Assembly (NCBI RefSeq): GCF_004340465.1
Contig: NZ_SLVV01000003.1
Span: 1-48,884, forward strand
Length of the DNA stretch: 48,884 nucleotides
DNA from: Mesobacillus foraminis
GTDB lineage: Bacteria; Bacillota; Bacilli; Bacillales; Cytobacillaceae
Direction: 5' to 3'
Position numbers and translations under genes: made by a program. Positions 41,683 to 48,884 of the stretch are shown here, piece after piece. The notes beneath the pieces were generated by a model. That model ran no database searches and was not told the DNA's origin. It saw only the letters and a program-made list of their open reading frames with translations. Numbering within the stretch: the stretch's first letter is position 1; each line of letters begins with the position of its first letter.

Positions 41683-41852
41683 ATGGTCTTGCCTCCTTTT
41701 TAGTAGGATTTTATTGAAAATTCAATCTATTTTATTATAAAGGATTTTTTGGGAGAGGAGAAATGATTGGTATTTTTATATAAACACTTCTTCTATCATG
41801 TTACTATATAGTAGATTGAAAATTGGAAATTAAATGTTAGGAGATTGGGAGA

Positions 41853-44012
41853 ATGAGATTATCCTTACTGAAAGCTGGAGTGTTGACGTGCTTCATGTTC
41901 CTGGGCGTCTCAAATGGGGAAGCTTCCGCAGAGACAACCTGGCCGGCCAAATGTGCCTCGTTTGGTGAAATGAAACCAAATCAGAACCCATCACCGCAGC
42001 ACGTGAACTGCTTATTAACGAATGCAGCCTTAGAAGCGGATATTCCGCCGGAGGTTGTCAAGGCAGTAGCTGAGAAGGAAAGCAGCGGCTGGAGGCAATT
42101 TGATGCGGATGGGCAGCCCGTCATCGCACCTGATGGCGGAATCGGGCTCATGCAGATTACGAATCAATCAAAATACGATCAAGAGAAATTAAAAACGGAC
42201 ATTTCCTACAATATTCAGGCCGGGGTCGAGGTTCTTAACAGCATGTACCTCCGCAAAGATCTTCCGAAAATAAAAGGGGCAGGCCGGCACGTGATTGAAA
42301 ACTGGTATTTTCCTGTCATGGCCTATAATGGGACAAAGCCTGTAAACAGCCCGCTTAAACAGGCAGATGGGAGTAAGAATACGGATGCCTATCAGGAGCA
42401 GGTCTTTGCCTTGATTGAAAAGAACTCCTTCCTGGATGATACGGAATTGGCGGAATTCCCTTTCAACAGGGCAGACTTTCAATATCTCACTGACAGTACT
42501 CAAAATATAGTCTTTAAAAAGCTGGAGTACACCATTAGCGGCCAGATGCATACCAGCACTTCTCTTTTTAAAACAGGGGATAGGGTTGTCACGACTCTAG
42601 CAACAAACTTAAGATCTCATCCGACGAGTGGTTCATCATCTAACCAATTAGCGGAAAATACACCATTGGTCATAACAGGAGATTTCGTATATGACGAATC
42701 AGTTGACAGGCAAAATCAATTCGTCTGGTATCCGGTCAAAACGGCTGATCAAAAGCTGACAGGCTATGTTTCCTCGGCTTATCTGGCTAAACAGCTGGAT
42801 CTGCCATCAGTCAGCACGGTGGATGATAAAGATCGGGTGATTACCGGAAAAGCACCTGCAAATGCAACAGTTCAAGTGATGAACGGTTCAAAACTAGTCG
42901 GGAGCACGGTAGCTGGCAATAATGGAACCTTCACAGTGGATATTCCTGTTCAAAAAGCCGGGACGCAGCTGACCATCACCTATAAGGACAAGCTGAATGC
43001 TGAAAGTCCTGCTGCTGCCATAAAGGTCATCGATAAAACTCCTCCATCCATTTTAAATATAAATACTGTAACAAATAAGTCCAAGGAGGTTATCGGTAAG
43101 ACAGAGGCAAATGCAACGGTCACACTGTCCATCGCGGGGAAGAGCTACATCAAAGTAGCGGATAAATACGGAACTTACAAAATTGCCATCCCGGTACAAA
43201 ACACGGGGACTGTTCTATCCTTAACCGTAAAAGACACTGCCAAAAATTCGAGTGCCGTAAAGAAAGTGAAAGTCGTAAGGGTGGCACCCAATATCCCGGT
43301 TGTGAACAAGGTGAGCAATAAAGCGGCCGCAGTGACGGGAAAAACAGAAGCAAATGCGACCGTGACGGTATCAGTTGCGGGGAAGAATTATAGTAAAAAA
43401 GCGGATAAGTACGGTAATTACAAAGTATCCATCCCGGTGCAAAATACCGGAACATCTCTGTCTGTCACAGCAAAGGACAGCAAGGGAAAAGTAAGTATTG
43501 CAAGGAAAGTGGCTATTGTAAGAGCTGCGCCGAATATGCCTGGTGTCAGTAAGGTGAGCAATAAAACGACATCTGTGACAGGGAAAACGGAAGCCTATGC
43601 AACCCTGAAAGTATCGATCGCAGGGAAAAGCTACAGCAAAAAGGCGGACAAGTATGGAAACTACAAAGTGACAATTCCGGTGCAAAATGCAGGAACATCT
43701 CTATCTGTAACCGCAAAAGACAGCAAGGGCAATACAAGTGCGGCGAGGACATTGAAGATTTCCCGAGTTGCGCCGAATATGCCTACTGTCAATAAAGTAA
43801 AATCCACCTCTGCCGCAGTATCCGGGAAAACGGAGAAAAATGCAAAAGTGACCGTTAAAATAGGAACAAAAACCTATACTGCCAAAGCGAATGCTTACGG
43901 GAATTACAAGGTTTCCATTCCAAAACAGAAGGCAGGGAAAAAGCTATCTGTAACGGCCAAGGATGCAAAAGGACAAGTAAGTGCTGCTAGAACTGTTACT
44001 GTTTCAAAATAA
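41853..44012 (+). CDS. Secreted SLT transglycosylase with SH3 and five Ig-like repeats
   Basis: 719 residues, ATG after AGGAGATTGGGAGA. A signal peptide ends after EASA (26). A lytic-transglycosylase (SLT) domain covers about 55-190: VKAVAEKESSGWRQFD holds the catalytic Glu (76), GIGLMQIT and VMAYNGTKP are further family marks. An SH3-like module lies at about 242-315 (TNLRSHPTSG... GYVSSAYL). Five Ig-like repeats follow from about 326; units 2-4 are exactly 81 residues and close in sequence (VTGKTEANATVTVSVAGKNY, SKKADKYGNYKVSIPVQNTG, TSLSVTAKDSKG). It is likely a wall-cleaving or wall-bound enzyme. The repeats probably give surface reach. Confidence 0.88.
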   Translation: MRLSLLKAGVLTCFMFLGVSNGEASAETTWPAKCASFGEMKPNQNPSPQHVNCLLTNAALEADIPPEVVKAVAEKESSGWRQFDADGQPVIAPDGGIGLMQITNQSKYDQEKLKTDISYNIQAGVEVLNSMYLRKDLPKIKGAGRHVIENWYFPVMAYNGTKPVNSPLKQADGSKNTDAYQEQVFALIEKNSFLDDTELAEFPFNRADFQYLTDSTQNIVFKKLEYTISGQMHTSTSLFKTGDRVVTTLATNLRSHPTSGSSSNQLAENTPLVITGDFVYDESVDRQNQFVWYPVKTADQKLTGYVSSAYLAKQLDLPSVSTVDDKDRVITGKAPANATVQVMNGSKLVGSTVAGNNGTFTVDIPVQKAGTQLTITYKDKLNAESPAAAIKVIDKTPPSILNINTVTNKSKEVIGKTEANATVTLSIAGKSYIKVADKYGTYKIAIPVQNTGTVLSLTVKDTAKNSSAVKKVKVVRVAPNIPVVNKVSNKAAAVTGKTEANATVTVSVAGKNYSKKADKYGNYKVSIPVQNTGTSLSVTAKDSKGKVSIARKVAIVRAAPNMPGVSKVSNKTTSVTGKTEAYATLKVSIAGKSYSKKADKYGNYKVTIPVQNAGTSLSVTAKDSKGNTSAARTLKISRVAPNMPTVNKVKSTSAAVSGKTEKNAKVTVKIGTKTYTAKANAYGNYKVSIPKQKAGKKLSVTAKDAKGQVSAARTVTVSK
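43071..44009 (+). repeat. Tandem 243-bp coding repeats
   Basis: Units start at 43071, 43314, 43557 and 43800, exactly 243 bases apart, with the last slightly short. An older, diverged unit precedes them. Nucleotide similarity is high between the units at 43314 and 43557. Confidence 0.85.
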
Positions 44013-44031
44013 CCATTGAAAAGTTTGCCGG

Positions 44032-44058
44032 GGCTGCCATCAAGGCAGCCTCTTTCGT
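44032..44058 (+). terminator. Terminator of SLT gene
   Basis: GGCTGCC, ATCAA, GGCAGCC, TCTTTC. Seven perfect pairs, weak T tract. Confidence 0.7.
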
Positions 44059-44171
44059 TCGGAAGGGTGAAGGGTTTTTGTCCCTGCTGAGTGAGGCGGT
44101 TTCTTTTCCAATGGAGCTGTTTAGAAAATAACGGCTTGATTCTCCTTGGAAACTTTTTTTGAAATTTCCGC

Positions 44172-44202
44172 TTGCACCTCCAGTTACGTCAGGAGGTAGA
44201 AT
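44172..44202 (+). promoter_or_regulatory. MerR-type promoter with 19-base spacer
   Basis: TTGCAC (44172-44177), 19-base spacer, TAGAAT (44197-44202). The spacer carries the inverted repeat ACCTCC-AGTTACGTCA-GGAGGT (44176-44197). A long spacer with a dyad in it is the mark of promoters that MerR proteins untwist. It lies 68 bases before the MerR gene, suggesting autoregulation. Confidence 0.8.
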
Positions 44203-44269
44203 CAAAGTATCAAAGGAGGCGGGGAGGTGACATTATCCTTGCCTCTAGTTTTAGCGGGGAGGGAACAAG

Positions 44270-45055
44270 TTGGGAGAGCAGAAAAAATACTTGATTGGTG
44301 AATTTTCGGAGCGAACCGGAACGTCGGTTAGAACACTGCATTATTATGATGAAATTGGACTGCTGACACCTGAAAAACATCCAGTTTCAGGTCACAGGCT
44401 GTACAGTGACCGTGACGTTTTGACCCTTCAAAAAATTGTGAGCCTGAAGGTCCTGGGTTATCCGCTTGAACAAATTGCAGACATGATTTGCAAGCCGACG
44501 TTTGATGTGGGCCTGAATGAATCCTTGTACCTGCAAAAGAAAGCATTTGAAGAAAAAAAGGAACAAATAGAGGCCGCCATCACCTCGATCAATCGAGTGA
44601 TCACAATCCTGGAAGAAGAAGGGGAGGTGGACAGCGCTGTTTTAATGAGCTTGATCTCCAGTATCCAAACAGAAAAGGACCTGAAGCAATGGCTGGAAGA
44701 ACGCGCACCAAAAGAAGTGGTTGATCAGCTTTTAAATAAATCGGAGGAAGAAAAGCTCGGGCTGGATAAGGCCTATGTCCAGCTTTCGAAGGAGGTAAAG
44801 CGACTATTTGGAAAACCATTTGATGATCCTGAAGTCCAAAAGCTGATCCTGGATTACATGAAAGCCACGATGGAGTTTGTTGGAGAAGAGGCGATCAAGG
44901 CTTTTCAACAAATGGATGTCCAGGATTCCGAACAGCTTGTGGAGCACTATCCATCACCTTTTACACCAGAAGAAGAGGCATGGCTTAATCAGGCGATGGA
45001 ATACTGCATGACCCATCGTCACTTTATGCCTCCCGAAGATGGTGAAAGGAAGTAA
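44270..45055 (+). CDS. MerR family regulator (TipA/Mta type)
   Basis: 261 residues, TTG start seven bases after GGGGAGGG. YLIGEFSERTGTSVRTLHYY, DEIGLLTPEKHPVSGHRLYS and LQKIVSLKVLGYPLEQIADM are the MerR winged helix (about 5-75). A long coiled coil follows (about 80-125), and the C-terminal half (WLEERAPKEVVDQLLNKSEE onward, with AYVQLSKEVKRLFGKPFDDP) is helical, like the ligand-binding part of TipA-type regulators. It sits behind a MerR-type promoter and probably activates itself. No efflux gene follows, so the controlled function may be elsewhere. Confidence 0.9.
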   Translation: MGEQKKYLIGEFSERTGTSVRTLHYYDEIGLLTPEKHPVSGHRLYSDRDVLTLQKIVSLKVLGYPLEQIADMICKPTFDVGLNESLYLQKKAFEEKKEQIEAAITSINRVITILEEEGEVDSAVLMSLISSIQTEKDLKQWLEERAPKEVVDQLLNKSEEEKLGLDKAYVQLSKEVKRLFGKPFDDPEVQKLILDYMKATMEFVGEEAIKAFQQMDVQDSEQLVEHYPSPFTPEEEAWLNQAMEYCMTHRHFMPPEDGERK

Positions 45056-45132
45056 GAGGGTTGATAGATGTGTCCCATTTAAATGGAAGCTTTAGATAGG
45101 GTTTCAGACTCAAGCAAAACCTTTCAATAGCG

Positions 45133-45176
45133 ATAAAAAAGCAGAGCAAATTCAAACGATTTGCCCTGCTTTTGAT
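45133..45176. terminator. Shared terminator, MerR and GDSL genes
   Basis: AAAAAGCAGAGCAAAT, TCAAACG, ATTTGCCCTGCTTTT. About 13 pairs. The two genes converge on it. Confidence 0.85.
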
Positions 45177-45182
45177 TTTAAA

Positions 45183-46838
45183 TTAAATATTCATCATGAT
45201 GTAAACCTTGTACAGCAGGACAGCAGTCTCTTTTTTCGTCATCACACCCTTTGGCTGAAGCCTCTTGTTTTCATCAGGGATGATGAGGTTTAATTGAGCT
45301 GCTGATACCACTTTATTTACGAGTTCTGGCGAGATATCATTTTTATCAGCATAAAGGTCGGCATTCCCTGCCGGAGGGGCAATCTTCTTCTTTTGAGAGT
45401 AAGCATCCAGTGCCAGGCTGACGGCTGCTTCGCGAGTTAACAGCTCAGGCTTCGGCTCCAGGTTCTCAAGGCCCAGCTCGGTTGGCTTTACGCCTGTCAG
45501 TCTTTCCAGCATTCCTAAGTACTCCTGAAGGGTAACCTCCCGCTCAGGTTTGAAGTTATTGCCTGCTCCGGACATGACTCCTAAAAGTGCCATCTTTTCA
45601 ATTTGCTCTCGTTCCCAAAGGGTTTCGGTATCTTTAAATACCTCTTTCATCACTTTGTGATAAGGAAGAGTGTATTGCGACAAGGCAGGAAGCTTGTCAT
45701 TGATCTCCTCGACAATCATTCTTGCCATTTGTTTTGCACCTGCTTCTTTAAAATGGGTATTATCATTGAGCCCTGCCGGATAATTTGGAGCTTCGCCAGG
45801 CTTTAACTGCATGAAGATGGACGCCGTCCCTTCGTAGCCAAGCTGGTTGTAGTACTCCAGGCTTTTGGCATTCAAGTCGAGCAGGGTAAGCTTGTTCTCG
45901 GCAGCGACTTCTTTCATCGCTTGGGTATAGGCTGGGAAGCTATCCACAAAGGCGCCGAGGTCCTGTTTAAATGTACGTCTGTTCATGGAAGTCAGGGCAA
46001 CCGGGATGGCGCCGCGCTGAATGGCCCCTTTAATGTAGTAATTGTTTAGGTAGGACTTGTATTCGTCAACGGTCACGTATCGGTCAGGATAATTAACGGC
46101 TTCATCGTTGTGTGCAAATTGAATAAAGACATAATCGCCAGGTTTGACGTCGACAAGCAAGTCATTCAATCGCCCTTCAGCGTAGGCCGTTCTGGTGCTT
46201 CTTCCTCCCATGGCCCGATTCTCGATTTTGATTTCCGGTTCGAAAAGACGGTCTATCACTTGTCCCCAGCCAGTCATTGGAGCCCGTGCAATTTCATAGG
46301 CCCGCACCGTTGAATCACTGATCAAAAAGATGGACGGCTTGTCCCCGGCTGTCCGTTTTGGGAGCGGAGTAATGGAAAGCTGGGAAAGGGCTGCAGGCTC
46401 CCCGGTAATTTTAAAATTCATAGAATCATCAATTAAAGCAAATCGGAAGGCCAAAACCTTTCCCCCGTCCTGCTCCACCCAGGACTTTTTAATTTCGACA
46501 TTATTGATAAAAACCTTTGCTTTAGTGGTATCAACTGTTCCAGGGACAGAAAGGGAAACATTGTAATCATTTACTGGCAAATCGGCAGACAATTGAATTT
46601 CCGAACCAGAGATGGTCGTCTGACCGCTTTGGATGCTAGACGGGTTTTTCAGTCCGTAGCCTGTTTCTTTGCTGTAGAGGGAAGAAGAATTGATTGTTAT
46701 GTAGCCCTCTTTAAGATTTTCACCGAATAAAAATTGAAAGCCTTTCTCGGTGTCGGCGGCTGATGCAGCGCTTACATTTGAGAATGCCGAAGATAAAACC
46801 AATATGGCCAGCAGCAAGATATTAAGTTGTTTACCCAT
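45183..46838 (-). CDS. Secreted GDSL (rhamnogalacturonan acetylesterase-like) protein with SLH-like repeats
   Basis: 551 residues, ATG 46838 after AAAGGAGAGATC. A signal peptide covers 1-25 (LLLAILVLSSAFSNVSA). A beta-sandwich part (about 34-160) precedes the GDSL domain: FLISDSTVRAY with the Ser nucleophile (176), NRAMGGRSTRTAYAEGR block II, FIQFAHNDEA block III and LNDNTHFKEAGA with the Asp/His pair. The usual Gly before the nucleophile's Asp is Ser here. The last 160 residues hold two or three S-layer-homology-like units (VFKDTETLWEREQIEKMALL, GVMSGAGNNFKPEREVTLQE, then RLQPKGVMTKKETAVLLYKV). It probably removes acetyl groups from pectin-like polysaccharide while held on the wall. Confidence 0.88.
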   Translation of the reverse strand: MGKQLNILLLAILVLSSAFSNVSAASAADTEKGFQFLFGENLKEGYITINSSSLYSKETGYGLKNPSSIQSGQTTISGSEIQLSADLPVNDYNVSLSVPGTVDTTKAKVFINNVEIKKSWVEQDGGKVLAFRFALIDDSMNFKITGEPAALSQLSITPLPKRTAGDKPSIFLISDSTVRAYEIARAPMTGWGQVIDRLFEPEIKIENRAMGGRSTRTAYAEGRLNDLLVDVKPGDYVFIQFAHNDEAVNYPDRYVTVDEYKSYLNNYYIKGAIQRGAIPVALTSMNRRTFKQDLGAFVDSFPAYTQAMKEVAAENKLTLLDLNAKSLEYYNQLGYEGTASIFMQLKPGEAPNYPAGLNDNTHFKEAGAKQMARMIVEEINDKLPALSQYTLPYHKVMKEVFKDTETLWEREQIEKMALLGVMSGAGNNFKPEREVTLQEYLGMLERLTGVKPTELGLENLEPKPELLTREAAVSLALDAYSQKKKIAPPAGNADLYADKNDISPELVNKVVSAAQLNLIIPDENKRLQPKGVMTKKETAVLLYKVYIMMNI

Positions 46839-47078
46839 GTGATCTCTCCTTTTATATGGTTGTTCTATAGGAAGTGCTGTGCGGCTTTTCGTAATCCTCC
46901 TCTCTCACACTTATTATTCGTTTCCAACTATAGCAGAGCCAGGAAGAAGAAAGTTACATCCACTTGCCCACTTTTTTCATATTTTTGTCTTTTTTAAAAT
47001 AAAAACCGTGTGAGATATCATGACAAGGTGATAGTGAGAATGAAGATTCGAGTTTATACTTTAGTTAACTTAAGTTCC
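46839..47078. other. Upstream region of GDSL gene
   Basis: No gene. It contains the reverse-strand ribosome binding site of the GDSL gene, and, on the forward strand, TATACT (47055-47060), a possible -10 box for the RNA candidate, without a good -35 box. Confidence 0.35.
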
Positions 47079-47243
47079 CTCCTTCCAATTGAAGAGCGCC
47101 CCAGGCTTTAGTGCCGGGGACGTAGGCTATCCAGGGCCAGTCAAGGATCATTGTTAAAAAACCCCTCTTAACAATGATGCAGTCTGGCCTGTAACTGGAA
47201 GGAGTAAAGTCTGAGAGATTTCACCTACCTCTCAGGCTTTTTT
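47079..47243 (+). ncRNA. Structured RNA candidate, class unknown
   Basis: Nested pairings form a three-way junction. P1: CTCCTTCCA (47079-47087) with TGGAAGGAG (47196-47204). P2: CCCCAGGC/GCCGGGG (47099-47119). P3: CAGGGCCAG (47132-47140) with CTGGCCTG (47184-47191), extended by ATCATTGTTAA (47147-47157) with TTAACAATGAT (47168-47178). A terminator, CTGAGAG/CTCTCAG plus T run, follows at 47209-47243. The layout is that of a riboswitch or a small RNA. It matches no class I can name. No gene lies directly downstream. Confidence 0.6.
47209..47243 (+). terminator. Terminator of RNA candidate
   Basis: GTCTGAGAG, ATTTCACCTAC, CTCTCAGGC, TTTTTT: nine pairs with one wobble. Confidence 0.8.
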
Positions 47244-47253
47244 GTGCACTATT

Positions 47254-47820
47254 TCTTGAAAAAACGGTGTCCAGGCTGTGACAAAAGGTGAACCGCGGCC
47301 CTATTTTTACTGAAATAAAGGGTTCAGTGGTAAGAGGGGCACTATTTTTCGTGGAGGAAAGCAGCAAATTTGGATTTATCGATCGATGGCGACCATTTAT
47401 CGATTGATTCTGTGAAGTTATGCATCGATTATTTTGGTTTATGCATCGATGGTTGGAGGTTATTGAAAAACTGGTGTCCAGGCTGTGACAAAGGGGAACT
47501 GAGGTACTGTTTTCACTTAAAATAATGTGTTTAGTGGTAAGAGGGGCACTATTTTTCGTGGAGGGAAGGAGTCGGTTTGGGTTTATGCATCGATGGCGAC
47601 CATTTATCGATTGATTCTGGGAAGTTATGCATCGATTATTTGAATTTATTGAAAAACCGGTGTCCAGGCTGTGACAAAGGGGAGCGGGGCACTATTTAAG
47701 TAAAATTAATGGTATAAATGATTTGGGTTTATTGAAAAAACGATGTCCAGGCTGTGACAAGTGGAAGGGACAGTCGCATTGGGGTTGTCGGCATTATATT
47801 AAGATGGTGTCAAAACTGTG
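47254..47820. repeat. Tandem intergenic repeat array
   Basis: Four units, each starting TTGAAAAAACGGTGTCCAGG, CTGTGACAAA (cores at 47266, 47473, 47659, 47742), and a decayed fifth near 47803. Units one and two are about 205 and 186 bases and also share TAAGAGGGGCACTATTTTTC, GTGGAGG and a block with ATCGATGGCGACCATTTATC and GTTATGCATCGATTATTT. Units three and four are shortened. No reading frame is conserved. Confidence 0.85.
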
Positions 47821-47836
47821 ATAGGAACAATAACAC

Positions 47837-47872
47837 AAAGAGCGCTTCCCGCTGCCGGAAGCGCTCTTTTCT
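47837..47872. terminator. Strong symmetrical hairpin
   Basis: AAAGAGCGCTTCC, CGCTGCC, GGAAGCGCTCTTT: 13 perfect pairs. It lies downstream of the reverse-strand gene at 47959. Confidence 0.8.
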
Positions 47873-47958
47873 GCAGAAGGCGGCTGCAGATTAATAGTAA
47901 AGATAGATAAATTCATATTTATATTATATATAGATTATTTAATTGTGGGTGCTGCGGC

Positions 47959-48300
47959 CTATATGGTTATCCCTCCTCTCAAAGTTGGAGTTATTTCACG
48001 ATCACCCGGGCCTATGAATTGCAAAGCCGCAGGGGAGGATGCCCCGACTTTTCTCTTCACTTCCTCCAGCTGTAATCGGATTAGACTGGAAACGCGGCTT
48101 CCCTGCTTGGCATTCTGGCTGCCTAGTAATGACAGTCTTCTGGACTCACGCTCCACTTCTGGTGTTGCTTTCACCATCGTCATCACTTTTACCCGGTTCA
48201 GGATCTTTCGGACGGGCTCCTTCGCTTCTTCTTCTTTGGCAGTCTCATTGGCATTGGCATTTTGTTCAGGAACCTTTCGATGTAGGTTAAGAAATATCAT
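47959..48300 (-). CDS. 113-residue charged hypothetical protein
   Basis: ATG (48300) is preceded by GAAAGGTAGTGAGATGAAG. MIFLNLHRKVPEQNANANET, AKEEEAKEPVRKILNRVKVM, TMVKATPEVERESRRLSLLG, SQNAKQGSRVSSLIRLQLEE, VKRKVGASSPAALQFIGPGD. A Glu/Asn/Ala-rich linker follows the N-terminus, then a basic helical part. No family is recognised. A frame on the other strand is also open, but it is Ser/Cys/Leu-rich with no ribosome binding site and looks like a shadow. The strong hairpin downstream supports the reverse strand. Confidence 0.5.
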   Translation of the reverse strand: MIFLNLHRKVPEQNANANETAKEEEAKEPVRKILNRVKVMTMVKATPEVERESRRLSLLGSQNAKQGSRVSSLIRLQLEEVKRKVGASSPAALQFIGPGDREITPTLRGGITI

Positions 48301-48640
48301 ACTTCATCTCACTACCTTTCCGAAAAGATGCAGGGTGCTTTCCCTGTAGGTAGTAATTCCCCCTCAAGACCGCCGATTCCTTTAAAAAAATGCCCTGTTT
48401 TCATCGCCATTTTCCTCTGTAATCCGCGTGGTATCAAGCTTAACTGAGGCAAAAGGCGAAATTCCGTCATCGAAATAGGAGGTATGCTGGCAGAACAAGG
48501 GGAACGGTTGGGGAAAAAGATTTTAAATTATTAAGAGGAATATTTAAGAGATCATTTTGAAATGGCAGTTTATGATATAGGTGTGATTGGAAGCAATTAT
48601 CGATTGATGGGGCAAAGTGATCATCTGCGGTTTGTTTTTA
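48301..48640. other. Gene-free stretch
   Basis: A small GCAGGGTGC/TTTCCCTGT hairpin near 48329-48348 and no supported frame. It may carry the promoter of the 113-residue gene. Confidence 0.35.
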
Positions 48641-48884
48641 TTAAAAAACCGGTGACAGGCCGGTGACAACTGGCGGATTTCTACCTAAAAGATGACTTCT
48701 TACTAGAAAGAACATTGAAAGTGAACTGGATACGATTTTAAAACTGTCCTGATATAAATCTGAATCAGTTTATTGTTCAATGAAAAGGATGTATGCATCG
48801 ATTCCTCGAAGTTATGCATCAATCATTTTGATTTATGCATCGATCATTTGATTTTATTAAAAAACCGGTGACAGGCCGGTGAAA
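48641..48884. repeat. Second intergenic repeat block
   Basis: TTAAAAAACCGGTGACAGGC, CGGTGACAA occurs at 48641-48669 and again at 48856-48884, the window's end. Three TATGCATC(G/A)AT(T/C) units lie between them (about 48792, 48814 and 48834). These are relatives of the words in 47254-47820, so the array probably goes on to the right. Confidence 0.75.

Noticed and set aside
47079-47204. glmS ribozyme or glycine riboswitch
   Set aside because: A short GAAGAGCGCC and a CTGAGAG/CTCTCAG word recall them, but the conserved cores are absent and no matching gene follows.
47254-47820. CRISPR array
   Set aside because: Repeat cores are 30 bases or so but spacings vary widely (about 207, 186 and 83), spacers themselves are repeated, and no cas gene is present.
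47945-48349. 134-codon forward frame overlapping the 113-residue gene
   Set aside because: Ser/Cys/Leu/Arg-rich make-up and no ribosome binding site; the reverse strand has better start, composition and a downstream hairpin.

Overview
The window looks like chromosome from a low-GC, endospore-forming member of the Bacillaceae. The evidence is AGGAGG-type ribosome binding sites, frequent TTG and GTG starts, a Bacillus-type FtsZ, a YocH-like LysM/3D wall protein, a DUF3231 protein, a CYP106-type P450, a secreted AnsZ-type asparaginase and TnrA-, PhoP- and MerR-like promoter elements. No rRNA, tRNA, CRISPR array, intact transposase or replication origin was seen. The genus cannot be fixed from this sequence alone.

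Layout. Bases 1-4900 hold small stress and hypothetical genes (VOC, DHFR-like, DUF1349, MsrA) among wrecked short genes, including the C-terminal end of a tyrosine recombinase. Bases 4955-7224 hold a free-standing ftsZ and a yocH-like gene. Bases 7500-13100 hold a GNAT enzyme, an ECF sigma factor with its DUF4179 anti-sigma partner, an MmcQ/YjbR protein and a metallo-beta-lactamase-fold hydrolase. Bases 13280-20700 hold an RCC1-repeat protein, small membrane proteins, a divergent regulator/esterase pair, DUF1697, a second DHFR-like gene and a second VOC gene. Bases 20692-34300 hold membrane, MEDS, DUF3231, LytTR/DUF3021, cupin, HAD and phosphatase genes with more broken small genes. From about 34600 the sequence becomes richer in GC and the genes are larger: mqo, CYP106-like P450 with a PadR regulator, CBO0543, ansZ, AraC regulator, a secreted SLT/Ig-repeat protein, a MerR regulator and a secreted GDSL esterase with SLH-like repeats. 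The last 2 kb is almost gene-free and holds a structured RNA candidate and a tandem intergenic repeat.

Working together: sigma factor and anti-sigma overlap and lie behind an ECF-like promoter; LytTR and DUF3021 overlap by four bases; P450 and PadR, and the ArsR-like regulator and its esterase, are divergent pairs with inverted repeats between them. Most other genes look monocistronic, each closed by a hairpin terminator, many of which belong to one dispersed repeat family.

Most notable: (1) a two-copy cassette of about 230 bp carrying a 51/52-residue reading frame with its own terminator, the copies differing by a whole-codon indel; (2) a three-way-junction RNA candidate near 47079-47243; (3) at least seven small genes broken by one-base lesions, a 22-bp tandem duplication or a small deletion; (4) an ftsZ outside the usual division cluster with a Gly/Tyr/Gln/Ser-rich linker; (5) well-formed MerR, PhoP-like and TnrA-like sites.
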